In this document: positions 1 through 8,748 of the stretch, one piece after another | Layout of the letters: every line of letters begins with the position of its first letter | How positions within the stretch are numbered: the first letter of the stretch is position 1 | Assembly: GCA_019058425.1 (NCBI GenBank) | Contig: JAHPYZ010000055.1 | Location: forward strand, 1 to 32,551 | Direction of reading: 5' to 3' | DNA: 32,551 nt | Source: Promethearchaeota archaeon | GTDB taxonomy: Archaea > Asgardarchaeota > Lokiarchaeia > Sigyniarchaeales > SOKP01 | The notes under the pieces: generated by a model | What the model was told of the DNA's origin: nothing | Seen by the model: the letters and a program-made list of their open reading frames with translations, nothing else | Databases searched by the model: none | Position numbers and translations under genes: made by a program

Positions 1-36
1 ATATTAGAGATTTTAAAAGATATAATTAAAAAGTAA
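1..36 (+). CDS. C-terminal end of an unidentified upstream gene (partial)
   Basis: Frame 1 is open from the window edge and reads ILEILKDIIKK before a TAA stop. It ends 19 nt before the pheS ATG, on the same strand, so it probably belongs to the same transcription unit. Eleven residues are too few to identify the protein. The lysine-rich helical tail is compatible with many families, including an aminoacyl-tRNA synthetase neighbour, but nothing in the sequence decides this. Confidence 0.45.
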   Translation: MLEILKDIIKK

Positions 37-55
37 AAATAAATGGCTAGAGAAT

Positions 56-1591
56 ATGACAATTCGGCTTAAAAAACAAGTGATCGATATTTTAAAGGTA
101 TTAAAGAAGAAGAATACCGAAGTTCTTGCAACAGATCTGGCAGAAGAATTGAAAATTGATTATATTGTACTCATGTCTGCTGTTAATGATTTAATTGAAA
201 ATGATTTAGGGCGTTTTAGGGAGGAGCAAGTAAATCAAATTTCCTTAAATGATGAAGGAATTGAATATATTAAAAAATGTCTTCCTGAACGTCAATTATT
301 AAATATTTTATTAGAAAATAATATAAAAGAAATTAATATAGAAGATTTTTTAAAAGAATCTAAGTTAGATAAGAATATTTTCTATGTAGGGATTTCAAAT
401 TTAAAGAAAAATAGATGGGTTTCCCAAAGTAAAGCTTCTGGAGAAAACAAAATATATCTTACCGCTGAGAAATTTCCAGAAACGAAACTAGAAAAATTCT
501 TACTCAAATTTAAAGAAAATCCTGTTATTGATCATTCTAAATTATCTAAACATGAAGTAGTACAGCTCGATCTACTAAATAAAAGAAAATTGGTTGATAG
601 AAATCGTAGAACTGAAAGGATCATAAGTTTAACTGATAAGGGAAAGAAAATTGAAATTTCAAAAATAAAAGAATTAGCACAAATTAGTAAAATTACTCCT
701 GAAATGTTAATATCTGGTACTTGGAAAAATTATGAATTAAAACCTTTTGATGTTTCTAAGCCTGGACCTTTATTAAAAGCTGGAAAATTACATCCTATGA
801 TCAGACTAATTAATGAAATAAGAGAAATATTTATGTCAATGGGGTTTACAGAGATTAGAGGCCCTATTATAGAAAGTGCTTTTTATAATTTTGATGCATT
901 ATTTCAACCTCAAGATCATCCAGCGCGAGAAATGCAGGATACTTTCTATCTAAATAATCCAAAAAGTGCTAAATTACCTGATACGGATAGAGTTCGAGCG
1001 GTTAAGGAAACACATGAAAATGGTGGAGAATCAGGATCACGCGGGTGGGGATTTGAATGGAATATGGATGAAGCAAAGAGAATAGTATTAAGGACTCATA
1101 CTACTGCTACTACCATCAGAAGATTAGCACAATTTTATAAAAATAATGAAAAGACACCATTAAAAGTATTTTGTATCGATAGAGTATTTAGAAATGAAAA
1201 ATTAGATAGGTCCCATTTAGCAGAATTTACTCAGGTTGAAGGAATTGTTATTGACGACAATGTGACTCTCAGTGATCTAATTGGATTATTGTCAGAGTTC
1301 TATAGAAAACTAGGATTTAAAAAGATCATAACAAGACCTGGTTTTTTTCCATATACCGAACCAAGTATGGAAGTTTCAGTCTATTATGATAAATTAGGTG
1401 AGTGGTTGGAGATGGGAGGATCGGGAATATTTAGGCCAGAAGTGACATATCCTTGGGGAATTAAAAATCCAACTCGAGTTTTAGCATGGGGTCAAGGACT
1501 TGAAAGAATCGCAATGCTATATTTCAATCGGAATGATATTAGAGATTTATATATAAATCCAATAAAATGGTTAAGGAGTCAATCATATTAA
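56..1591 (+). CDS. pheS: Phenylalanyl-tRNA synthetase alpha subunit, archaeal/eukaryal type
   Basis: Catalytic subunit of the heterotetrameric class II synthetase that charges tRNA-Phe in the cytoplasm. The 511-residue length and a long N-terminal region (about 1-220) of repeated winged-helix-like tRNA-binding segments are features of the archaeal/eukaryal form; bacterial PheS is much shorter. The catalytic core starts near residue 240 (KLHPMIRLINEIREIF). It contains the class II motif 2 area with RVFRNEKLDRSHLAEF (376-391) followed by TQVEGIV, then GGSGIFRPEV (453-462), and motif 3 GLERIAML (481-488). The ATG at 56 follows the stop at 34-36 closely. An earlier ATG at 43 gives only a nine-codon frame. 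pheT follows after 18 nt, so the two subunits are probably co-transcribed. Confidence 0.97.
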   Translation: MTIRLKKQVIDILKVLKKKNTEVLATDLAEELKIDYIVLMSAVNDLIENDLGRFREEQVNQISLNDEGIEYIKKCLPERQLLNILLENNIKEINIEDFLKESKLDKNIFYVGISNLKKNRWVSQSKASGENKIYLTAEKFPETKLEKFLLKFKENPVIDHSKLSKHEVVQLDLLNKRKLVDRNRRTERIISLTDKGKKIEISKIKELAQISKITPEMLISGTWKNYELKPFDVSKPGPLLKAGKLHPMIRLINEIREIFMSMGFTEIRGPIIESAFYNFDALFQPQDHPAREMQDTFYLNNPKSAKLPDTDRVRAVKETHENGGESGSRGWGFEWNMDEAKRIVLRTHTTATTIRRLAQFYKNNEKTPLKVFCIDRVFRNEKLDRSHLAEFTQVEGIVIDDNVTLSDLIGLLSEFYRKLGFKKIITRPGFFPYTEPSMEVSVYYDKLGEWLEMGGSGIFRPEVTYPWGIKNPTRVLAWGQGLERIAMLYFNRNDIRDLYINPIKWLRSQSY

Positions 1592-1594
1592 CAT

Positions 1595-1600
1595 GGAGGT
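1595..1600 (+). promoter_or_regulatory. Shine-Dalgarno site of pheT
   Basis: GGAGGT, a near-perfect anti-SD match 9 nt upstream of the pheT ATG. Together with the site before the chorismate mutase gene it shows that internal operon genes in this genome use leadered SD-driven initiation. Confidence 0.85.
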
Positions 1601-1609
1601 TTATAAATA

Positions 1610-3286
1610 ATGCCAACTTTAGAACTTAAAATTGAGCGGTTAGAAAGGCTTGTAGGAAAAAAATTAGATATTAAAGAATTAGAATATGATTTACAATGGA
1701 TTGGTTTAGATTTAGAAGATATTAATGAAGAAGAGCAAAAAATTAAAGTTGAATATAATCCGAATAGACCAGACTATTCAAGTCCAGAGGGAATTGCTAG
1801 AACACTTCAGGGATATTATGAAATTAAGTTAGGATTACCTTCATTTGAGATTACTCCTGGGGAAATTGAATTAAGCGTTAATCCCAGTGTGAAAAAGGTT
1901 CGTCCTTTTATTGTTTGTGGTGTAATTAGGAATATTGATTTAGATGAGGATGAAGTTGCAACTTTAATGAATATTCAAGAACAATTACATTGGGCTGTGG
2001 GGAGAGATAGAAAAAAAGTAGCAATAGGTGTCCATGATCTTGATAAAATTACACCACCATATCGATATACTGCTGTTAAACCAGATTCTGTAAGTTTTAT
2101 TCCATTACATGGTGATGGTTATCCGATGAATTTAGAAGAAATCCTACTATTACATGAAAAGGGGATTGAATATGCTCACATTTTAGAAGGTAAAGAGGTC
2201 TATCCTATTATTTTTGATAATAATAATGACGTATTATCCTTTCCTCCAGTAATAAATGGAGTTATAACAACTGTAACTGATGATACTAAAAATCTATTTT
2301 TGGATTTAACTGGAACAGATTTTAAAGCTGTAAATTTAGCCTTAAATATTTTATCAACAACCTTAGCAGATATGGGTGCTACAATTGAAAGTGTTAAAGT
2401 AAATTATGAAAAAGAGAAAGAAATTGTGACCCCAAATCTTAATCCTGAGAAATGGGAGGTAGAAGTAGATTATATTAACGATTATATAGGAATTAGTTTA
2501 TCATCAAAAGATATGGTAAAATGTTTTAATAAAGTTAGACTCGAAGCAAAACCTTCGAAAAAGAAAGGATATTTAGATATCTGGGTACCCGCTTTTAGGG
2601 GAGATATTATGCATATTGTTGATTTTACTGAGGAGTGCGCAATTGGATATGGATATGATAAATTGCCTACAACTGTTAGAGAGGGATGTATTGGAGAATA
2701 TCACCCGATCCAATCTTTTTCGAATAAAATAAGAACAATAATGATTGGAGCGGGATATTTGGAAGTGTTGAATTTTATATTATCTAACTCTGAGAAGCAT
2801 TATAAATATATGAGACAAGAATTTGAAGAAAAAACTCATGTACAGATTTTAAATCCAGTCTCAAGCGAATATAATACAACAAGAACCCGTTTATTACCAA
2901 AATTATTAGAAACTTTATTAAATAACCGTTCTGAAGAAAAACCTATAAGGATTTTTGAAGTTGGAGATATTCTTTTGGTAGACAATAGTGAAGAAACTGG
3001 AGCAAAACGAGAAGTACATCTCTCAGCAGCAACCTATCATGAACAATCTGACTTTACAGAAATAAGATCTACCTTAGATTTCATTATGACATCTTTGGGG
3101 GTAGAAAAGGATTATGAGATTAAAGCTGAAAAAAATCCCACATATCTTGAGGGTAGATGTGGAGATATTTATTTTAAAGGAAAGAAAGTTGGAGAGATCG
3201 GGGAAATTCATCCAGAAGTATTATTCAATTTCAAATTAGAATTCCCTGTTGCTGCATTAGAACTAAATTTAGAATGCTTTTTCTAA
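1610..3286 (+). CDS. pheT: Phenylalanyl-tRNA synthetase beta subunit, archaeal/eukaryal type
   Basis: Partner of PheS. The beta subunit carries the B3/B4 editing domain, the B5 domain and a catalytically inactive class II-like core. At 558 residues it is the compact archaeal form; bacterial PheT is near 800 residues with an EMAP-like N-terminus and a C-terminal anticodon-binding domain, both absent here. Visible parts are an N-terminal B1-like segment with NPNRPDYSSPEGIARTLQGY, a B3/B4 stretch around HDLDKITPPYRY through FPPVINGVITTVTDDTKN, a B5 stretch around WVPAFRGDIMHIVDFTEECA, and a core segment with NPVSSEYNTTRTRLLPKLL. A strong ribosome binding site, GGAGGT at 1595-1600, sits 9 nt before the ATG and fixes the start. 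Confidence 0.97.
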   Translation: MPTLELKIERLERLVGKKLDIKELEYDLQWIGLDLEDINEEEQKIKVEYNPNRPDYSSPEGIARTLQGYYEIKLGLPSFEITPGEIELSVNPSVKKVRPFIVCGVIRNIDLDEDEVATLMNIQEQLHWAVGRDRKKVAIGVHDLDKITPPYRYTAVKPDSVSFIPLHGDGYPMNLEEILLLHEKGIEYAHILEGKEVYPIIFDNNNDVLSFPPVINGVITTVTDDTKNLFLDLTGTDFKAVNLALNILSTTLADMGATIESVKVNYEKEKEIVTPNLNPEKWEVEVDYINDYIGISLSSKDMVKCFNKVRLEAKPSKKKGYLDIWVPAFRGDIMHIVDFTEECAIGYGYDKLPTTVREGCIGEYHPIQSFSNKIRTIMIGAGYLEVLNFILSNSEKHYKYMRQEFEEKTHVQILNPVSSEYNTTRTRLLPKLLETLLNNRSEEKPIRIFEVGDILLVDNSEETGAKREVHLSAATYHEQSDFTEIRSTLDFIMTSLGVEKDYEIKAEKNPTYLEGRCGDIYFKGKKVGEIGEIHPEVLFNFKLEFPVAALELNLECFF

Positions 3287-3317
3287 AAAAATATAGTTTT
3301 TTTTATTATCAATTTTT

Positions 3318-3323
3318 GGAGGT
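3318..3323 (+). promoter_or_regulatory. Shine-Dalgarno site of the chorismate mutase gene
   Basis: GGAGGT lies 7 nt upstream of the ATG at 3331 and selects that start over the internal ATG at residue 8. A T8 run just upstream (within 3296-3304) could partially terminate transcription after pheT, so the downstream gene could be transcribed at a lower level than pheST. Confidence 0.8.
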
Positions 3324-3330
3324 TTTATAA

Positions 3331-3609
3331 ATGAAAGAAGCCAATAGCGCTATGAAGGAATTAGAAGTAATTAGAGAAGAAATTAATAAAATAGACGATC
3401 AAATGATCGAACTCTTAAATAAGAGAGGAAAATTATCATATAAAATTGGAAATCTAAAGAAACTGATCAGTCTGGACACTTTACAACCACAAAGAGAAGT
3501 CGAAATAATTAATAGAATGAAAGCTAAATCTAAAATATTAAATGATACAAGTATTAAAGCTATTTGGACGGAGATAATGGATGCTTGTAAAATAGTCCAA
3601 GAGATTTAA
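3331..3609 (+). CDS. aroQ: Chorismate mutase, AroQ class, monofunctional
   Basis: Converts chorismate to prephenate, the first committed step towards phenylalanine and tyrosine, in the cytoplasm. The 92 residues are the size of a free-standing AroQ all-helical domain. The catalytic residues of the family are visible at the expected spacing: R15, R32, K43, R55, E56 and the C-terminal Q90. These match the E. coli AroQ set (R11, R28, K39, R51, E52, Q88) with an offset of about four residues. No prephenate dehydrogenase or dehydratase domain is fused. The gene sits 44 nt after pheT, so making the phenylalanine precursor and charging tRNA-Phe are encoded together. The symbol follows the AroQ structural class; in some organisms aroQ denotes type II dehydroquinase, which this is not. 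Confidence 0.92.
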   Translation: MKEANSAMKELEVIREEINKIDDQMIELLNKRGKLSYKIGNLKKLISLDTLQPQREVEIINRMKAKSKILNDTSIKAIWTEIMDACKIVQEI

Positions 3610-3656
3610 TGTATAGTATAAATTTCATCTTTAGATTAATTATGAATCTCCTATCG

Positions 3657-3719
3657 AACTTTCTTTTAATAATTTACTTAAAAGTACAATATTAAAATCT
3701 TATTTTTAGAAAGTTTTTT
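3657..3719 (+). terminator. Possible terminator after the pheST-chorismate mutase unit
   Basis: AACTTTCT (3657-3664) and AGAAAGTT (3708-3715) are exact inverted copies separated by about 43 nt, and the second arm runs into T6. Archaeal termination mostly depends on the T-tract itself. The long loop makes the stem weak evidence in DNA this AT-rich. Confidence 0.25.
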
Positions 3720-3787
3720 ACAATAAAAAAAATATTCTAATATACGCTTTGTTTTCTAATAATATTTAAAGAATACTTGAGTTAGAA

Positions 3788-4504
3788 ATGCTTGGAAATA
3801 CAAGATTTGATGGAAGAAAATTTGATGAATTAAGGAAAATTACAATAAAAAGAAATTTCCTTAAGTATCCTGAAGGTTCTGTTTTGATAACTCAAGGAAG
3901 CACAAAAATAATCGTAACAGCTTCAGTTGTGGAATCTGTTCCACGATTTTTAGTCGATACAGGGACAGGATGGATAACGGCAGAATATTCGATGTTACCA
4001 AGAGCTACGCAAGTTAGAAATAATAGAGAGGTTCATCGAGGTAGATCAGTTGAGATCCAAAGATTAATTGGTCGATCTATACGAGCTGGTTTTAATTATG
4101 AAAAACTTGGTGAACGTACAATTAAAATTGACTGCGATGTTATACAAGCCGACGGAGGTACAAGATGTGCTTCAATAACGGGAGCATTCATTGCTGTTTT
4201 TGATGCTATTAATTATCTCTACAATCAACAATTAATTTACGATTTTCCTGATTATAAAGTAACAGCAGCAGTGTCTTTAGGTATAAGAAATAACCAAATT
4301 TTATTAGATTTAGATTATAGTGAAGATTCAAAAGTAGATGTAGATTTTAATTTAGTAATGAATGAAGATTCAGAAATTATAGAATTACAAGGAACAGCTG
4401 AAGGGGCAACTTTTACAAAACAAAAATTAAGTGAAATTGTAGAATTAGGAGAAAAAGGTATTTTAGAATTAATCCAAATCCAGAAAACAGAATTGAATCT
4501 CTAA
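3788..4504 (+). CDS. rph: Ribonuclease PH, bacterial type
   Basis: Phosphate-dependent 3'-to-5' exoribonuclease of the kind that trims tRNA 3' ends, acting as a hexameric ring in the cytoplasm. The sequence matches the bacterial enzyme rather than archaeal exosome subunits Rrp41/Rrp42: GWITAEYSMLPRAT (61-74), EIQRLIGRSIRA (89-100), IDCDVIQADGGTRCASIT (114-131) and QGTAEGATF near the C-terminus. Arg86, Thr125 and Arg126 coincide with the phosphate-site residues of B. subtilis RNase PH. The loop before EIQRLIGR is about four residues shorter than usual. The length, 238 residues, is normal. A TATA-like AATATTTAAA (3761-3770) ends 17 nt before the ATG, with no SD site, so the gene probably has its own promoter and a very short leader. 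It converges with the next gene, 27 nt away. Confidence 0.9.
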   Translation: MLGNTRFDGRKFDELRKITIKRNFLKYPEGSVLITQGSTKIIVTASVVESVPRFLVDTGTGWITAEYSMLPRATQVRNNREVHRGRSVEIQRLIGRSIRAGFNYEKLGERTIKIDCDVIQADGGTRCASITGAFIAVFDAINYLYNQQLIYDFPDYKVTAAVSLGIRNNQILLDLDYSEDSKVDVDFNLVMNEDSEIIELQGTAEGATFTKQKLSEIVELGEKGILELIQIQKTELNL

Positions 4505-4531
4505 ACTTAAGATTATAAATAAAGAGCTATT

Positions 4532-5992
4532 TTATTTAATTCTATTCAAATTTAATTTATCGATAGATTTAATAATTTTTAATTTTTCTTTATATGATTC
4601 AGTTATTTTCTGAAGATGATGTTGTTTAATTGCCCTAAACTCAGATATTTTCTCAACATTTTTATTGATTATGTTATTTTTCTCATGAGGATCTATACTC
4701 AAATTAAATAAGAATTCAGTCTCATTTTCTTCGTCATAAATGTATTTCCATCCTTGATTTCGTATTGCCAATAAAATGAAACCATCATCTTGATTTCTTT
4801 TCATAAGTCCGCCTTTTTGATAACATTCTGATATTATAAAACTATTTCTTTTTATTGGTTTACCTCTTATCAATGAAAGAAGGCTTAATCCTTGAAAATT
4901 GTCTGGAATTTCTATTTCAAAAAATTCTAATATTGTTGGTGTTATATCAATTAATTGAATTGTATCTTTGACCTCTTTTTTAAATGATTTTTTACCTAAT
5001 TCAACAATTATCAGAGGAATTTTTAATACTTCTTCATAAATAGTTCCTTGATGTCCAAATAATCCATGTTCGTAAAAGCTTTCTCCATGATCAGCTGTTA
5101 AAATAATTAAACAATTGTTTTGAAACTTTTTTTTTAATGTTTCTAAGAAAACTGCAAGATACTCATCAACAAAATTAATTTCAGCATCATAGAGTGTTTT
5201 TAAATCATCTATTCTTTTTGGCGTTATTTCAATGTCCTTAGCTTTTGGATACACTTTTTCTACTAAAAACCTTCTTTCAGAAAGGTTAAAATCTCTTTCT
5301 CTAAAATTTAAAACATTTTGTATGGGGGGATTATAAGGGCTATGAACATCCATAAAGTGAGCCCAAATAAAAATAGGTTTTTGCCGTGTTTTTAAAAATG
5401 AATTTATTTTGTTTACAACATAGGGGGCATTATAAGCAATAGGTGTAAATGGTAATAGAATCTCTGTAAGAAAAGGCATTTTTTTTCTTAGCCATATTTT
5501 TAATCTATTAAATCCTTTAAGGCGATACATTAATTTGTTTGATAAATTATTATAATCAAAAATTTTTTTTATAAAAGCAATTATTTTGTGTTTTAAACCA
5601 TCTTTAGATTGTCTTTTGTATCTTTCTCCGTCAAGAAAAACATCAAATCCCCGATCAAAATCAAAAAATTTCCCAAGATTAGGGTTACTATGAATTGCAT
5701 AAGTATTTATATTGTTTTCTTTTAATAACTGTGGTAATGTAATTTTTTCGGGAGGTAAAGGGCTAAAACCTCCGTCTAATAAGGGTAAGATTGAAGTAAA
5801 GAGTGATGAGAATGCAGTAGGTGATTCCGGTCCATTTGTAATAGCATTTAAAAAAATAGAACCGTTTTCAGCAAATTTTTCTATATATGGTGCTGTATTT
5901 CGGTGATATCCATAGGATTTTAAGTGGTCAGCTCTTAATGCATCAATAGTTAATAATATTACTGCCTTTTCTTGTTGATCTTTATTCATCAT
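4532..5992 (-). CDS. Alkaline-phosphatase-superfamily 'sulfatase-like' hydrolase or transferase without a formylglycine motif
   Basis: A 486-residue protein of the sulfatase branch of the alkaline phosphatase superfamily. Metal-site motifs are clear: TIDALRADHL (15-24, first Asp at 17), MDVHSPY (214-220), and DHGESFYEHG with FGHQG (301-316). The segment where true sulfatases carry C/S-x-P-x-R reads GPESPTAFSSLFT (54-66). It has neither the formylglycine-forming Cys nor the following Arg, so a conventional FGly sulfatase is unlikely. Ser57, Thr59 or a nearby Ser could be the nucleophile, as in related phosphodiesterases and phospho-group transferases. No signal peptide or membrane helices are evident, so it probably acts in the cytoplasm. 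It lies 94 nt downstream of the dehydratase gene on the same strand. It may add or remove a phospho- or sulfo-substituent on the glycan; the substrate is unknown. Confidence 0.8.
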   Translation of the reverse strand: MMNKDQQEKAVILLTIDALRADHLKSYGYHRNTAPYIEKFAENGSIFLNAITNGPESPTAFSSLFTSILPLLDGGFSPLPPEKITLPQLLKENNINTYAIHSNPNLGKFFDFDRGFDVFLDGERYKRQSKDGLKHKIIAFIKKIFDYNNLSNKLMYRLKGFNRLKIWLRKKMPFLTEILLPFTPIAYNAPYVVNKINSFLKTRQKPIFIWAHFMDVHSPYNPPIQNVLNFRERDFNLSERRFLVEKVYPKAKDIEITPKRIDDLKTLYDAEINFVDEYLAVFLETLKKKFQNNCLIILTADHGESFYEHGLFGHQGTIYEEVLKIPLIIVELGKKSFKKEVKDTIQLIDITPTILEFFEIEIPDNFQGLSLLSLIRGKPIKRNSFIISECYQKGGLMKRNQDDGFILLAIRNQGWKYIYDEENETEFLFNLSIDPHEKNNIINKNVEKISEFRAIKQHHLQKITESYKEKLKIIKSIDKLNLNRIK

Positions 5993-6086
5993 GCTATATA
6001 ATAAAAATAGACAAATAAAATTTTGGAATGGTTTATAGTAAATTAGTTGATAATTTAGAACCAGCTAAGACGATTTAGAAAACAGG

Positions 6087-7238
6087 TTAATGTGCTTCAA
6101 TTCCTAATTGTTCTGGGTGATCTTGGAAATATTTAACCCCTTCTTTAATAATATCAATTATAGATCTAATTGGTCTCCAACCAATGTCATTTGTAATCTT
6201 ATCATTTCTACCTATTAAGAGAGGTACTTCACTTGGACGTAATCTGTTTTCATCAACAAATACATCAGCAGAGATATTAAATATTTTTTTAGCTAATTCT
6301 ACATAATTTGCTATGGTTATTCCCTTACCAGAACATACATTATATGGTTCACCATATCTTTTTTTTTCACTAACCAATATGTATGCATTAATTGTATCTT
6401 TAACATGGGTATAATCTCTGATAGCATTTGGATTTCCAATTATTATGTTCTCTCTCAATTTATTTAAAATTTCAACTATTTGTCTATGAACTACACTAGT
6501 AACAAATTGAATTCCTCTTCGTGGACCCTCATGGTTAAATCCACGAGTAATAATACTAGGAAGCCCATAAGAATTATGATATAACCAAGCGATTTGCTCT
6601 GAGGCACATTTGGAAATCCCATATACACTTCTTGGTCGAAAAGGATTCTTTTTTATATCTTCAGTAACGGGAACTTCATTTGGATCTACTAAGCCATATT
6701 GTTCACTACTACAAGCAACTTGAATACTATCTAAATTACTATTATATCTTCTTGCTGCCTCAAAAAGTTTTACTGTGCCAATAATATTGTTATGAGCTAC
6801 TCTTGCTGGTTCTCTAAATGAAGTTGGAATAAATGATTCCGCAGCAAGATGAAATACAGCATTAGGTTCAATTTCCTCAAAAATTCCGAATATCCTTTCC
6901 ACACTTGTAATATCAGCTTCATGTAATAATACTCTACCTCTTAAATGTTCTATATTTTCGTGCATTGGAACTGCATGTCTACGTATAGTACCGTGAACCT
7001 CGCACTCTAGATCTAATAATTCCTCAGCTAAATGACTCCCCGCGAATCCACTTATACCAGTAATTAAAACTCGCCTTTCTTTCCAATAATCTTTATTAGG
7101 TCTAGCAGATTTTCGATTTTTAAAGACATCCAAATATTCAGAAATTTTTGAAGGATTTATCATAAATCCTTGATTTTCAAGTTCTTTAACACGTGGGTTT
7201 TCTTCAATTACCTTCTCAATTGGTATAAGATTTTTCAT
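6087..7238 (-). CDS. GDP-mannose 4,6-dehydratase-like extended SDR enzyme
   Basis: Extended short-chain dehydrogenase that converts a nucleotide sugar, probably GDP-mannose, to its 4-keto-6-deoxy derivative, the precursor of deoxysugars such as fucose, rhamnose or perosamine. Visible features are the NAD(P)-binding GISGFAGSHL (61-70), SSEQYG (177-182) in the position of the dehydratase Thr/Glu, catalytic Y206xxxK210, the RGFNHEGPRR segment, GNPNAIRDYTHVKD, and a late RPSEVPLLIGRNDK that resembles the GMD family's RPAEVDLLLGDPSK. A roughly 55-residue N-terminal extension precedes the Rossmann fold and is not usual for GMD. The start at 7238 is the first ATG; a start nearer the fold cannot be excluded. 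The SDR family and 4,6-dehydratase class are clear, while substrate and product stereochemistry are inferred. Confidence 0.85.
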   Translation of the reverse strand: MKNLIPIEKVIEENPRVKELENQGFMINPSKISEYLDVFKNRKSARPNKDYWKERRVLITGISGFAGSHLAEELLDLECEVHGTIRRHAVPMHENIEHLRGRVLLHEADITSVERIFGIFEEIEPNAVFHLAAESFIPTSFREPARVAHNNIIGTVKLFEAARRYNSNLDSIQVACSSEQYGLVDPNEVPVTEDIKKNPFRPRSVYGISKCASEQIAWLYHNSYGLPSIITRGFNHEGPRRGIQFVTSVVHRQIVEILNKLRENIIIGNPNAIRDYTHVKDTINAYILVSEKKRYGEPYNVCSGKGITIANYVELAKKIFNISADVFVDENRLRPSEVPLLIGRNDKITNDIGWRPIRSIIDIIKEGVKYFQDHPEQLGIEAH

Positions 7239-7467
7239 AGTTCTAAAAATACTTATTCTATTTTTAAGTTAATTATTAAATTTTTATGAATTTCTTATTA
7301 ACTTATGCCAATTGAAGTAAAAATTTAGTTAAAATTTCTCTTATTTCAAATATGGTCAATGAATCTAGAAAAATATCATATAATATTGTTATATTTTAAT
7401 TAAAACTAAATTTAATAATAATTTTTTAAAAACAATTAGTGAAAATTATAAAAATATCGGAAAAACA

Positions 7468-8640
7468 ATGGTTAAAGTTCTTGTCGTTTCTCCACTAGCC
7501 CTTGAAAATGGAAGAGGGGGAGAGATTTCATCCATGGAGTTAGCTGCAGGTTTAAATAAATCTTATAATACCTCTTTTGTACATACTAATATATTTACAG
7601 GTGAAAGATTATTAACAAAACAAGCAATTGTTTCTAAATTAGATGGAGTCAATATTAAAACACGTATGCGATTTGCCACATTACGTATTTCAAATTTAGT
7701 ATTTACGTTTCCTTATCCATGGAATTTGAAAAAAATTTATAAAATTGTTAAAAAAAATGATATTATTTATACATCTTGTTCTACGTTCAAACAGAATTTC
7801 ATTTTTATGCTTTTTAGTTTATTACATCGACGTGGAAAATATATCATAGGATATAGAAAGCCATTACATAGCGATAAGCTTTTTTCTTTATACAATATTA
7901 AATATAGGCTTTCAATACTTTTTTTTTCTTTATTTAAAAAGAGAATATACCATCATACTTTATCAAAAAGTGCAAAACAATTTTTAGAGAAATTTTATAA
8001 ATCTGATAGAGTGACACATATAACACATGGAATAGATCTAAACTCATATATTGATGATGTATTTCAAGTGAAATCGCCAAATGTTTTAAAATTTATCTAT
8101 ATAGGATATCTTGATGATATTCATAAAGGAATTCATGTCTTAGGGGAAGCAATAGATGAATTTCTAAAAGATCATGATAATTTCAAAATCTTGTTTGAAT
8201 TTTGCGGTATGGGTCCTTTAGAAGGAAAAATAAAAGCTTTAGAAAAAAAATATCCTAATTTTGTAAAATTTAATGGTTATATAAGGAATGATTTGGTCCC
8301 AGAATTTTATAAGAAAAGTGATATATATTTATTTACTTCTAGAGTTGAGCCATTTCCACGAGCGTTAATGGAAGCATTAGGGGCAGGACTTCTAGTAATA
8401 TGTAGTAAAACTATTGGTTCTGTGGAATTATTAAAGAAAAAGCCTTTTGCTTTTTTCTTGAATGAATTAAATATCTCTTCAATTAAAGACAAGATATTAG
8501 AAGTGTATAATCTCTGGGAAAAAGATCCAAGGACTGTCTATAAATTACAGCAATTAGCAAAAAATTATGTTTTCGATAATTATTCATTCGAAATTGAAAT
8601 AAGTATGTTTAGAGAGTTAATAAATCGAATAAATAAGTAA
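7468..8640 (+). CDS. GT4-family (GT-B) glycosyltransferase
   Basis: Retaining-type glycosyltransferase expected to transfer an activated sugar to a lipid-linked glycan at the cytoplasmic face of the membrane. The N-terminal half opens with SPLALENGRGGEISSMELAA, the usual acceptor-domain glycine-rich start. The C-terminal domain has FIYIGYLDDIHKGIHVLGEA (about 208-227) and the donor-binding EPFPRALMEALGAG with the family's E-x7-E pair intact. The length, 390 residues, is typical. Donor and acceptor cannot be read from the sequence. It is divergent from the dehydratase across a 229-nt AT-rich gap and is followed after 108 nt by a methyltransferase on the same strand. Confidence 0.88.
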   Translation: MVKVLVVSPLALENGRGGEISSMELAAGLNKSYNTSFVHTNIFTGERLLTKQAIVSKLDGVNIKTRMRFATLRISNLVFTFPYPWNLKKIYKIVKKNDIIYTSCSTFKQNFIFMLFSLLHRRGKYIIGYRKPLHSDKLFSLYNIKYRLSILFFSLFKKRIYHHTLSKSAKQFLEKFYKSDRVTHITHGIDLNSYIDDVFQVKSPNVLKFIYIGYLDDIHKGIHVLGEAIDEFLKDHDNFKILFEFCGMGPLEGKIKALEKKYPNFVKFNGYIRNDLVPEFYKKSDIYLFTSRVEPFPRALMEALGAGLLVICSKTIGSVELLKKKPFAFFLNELNISSIKDKILEVYNLWEKDPRTVYKLQQLAKNYVFDNYSFEIEISMFRELINRINK

Positions 8641-8748
8641 ACTTATGAAAAATGACTTGATAAATTATATGAAATTGAAAACTTATATTTGGATTATTAT
8701 GAATTTATTTAACAAATTCATTTGAATAGTTTCTGGAGTTTTTCAAAA

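Noticed and set aside
5712..5906. Open frame on the plus strand inside the sulfatase-like gene
   Set aside because: It is antisense to a well-conserved coding region and has no family features or ribosome binding site.
8645..8725. 26-codon open frame before the methyltransferase gene, containing INYMKLK, similar to INYMKLN in that gene
   Set aside because: Six shared residues in an AT-rich sequence are compatible with chance; there is no SD site and nothing else aligns. It could be a tiny partial duplication but is not supportable.
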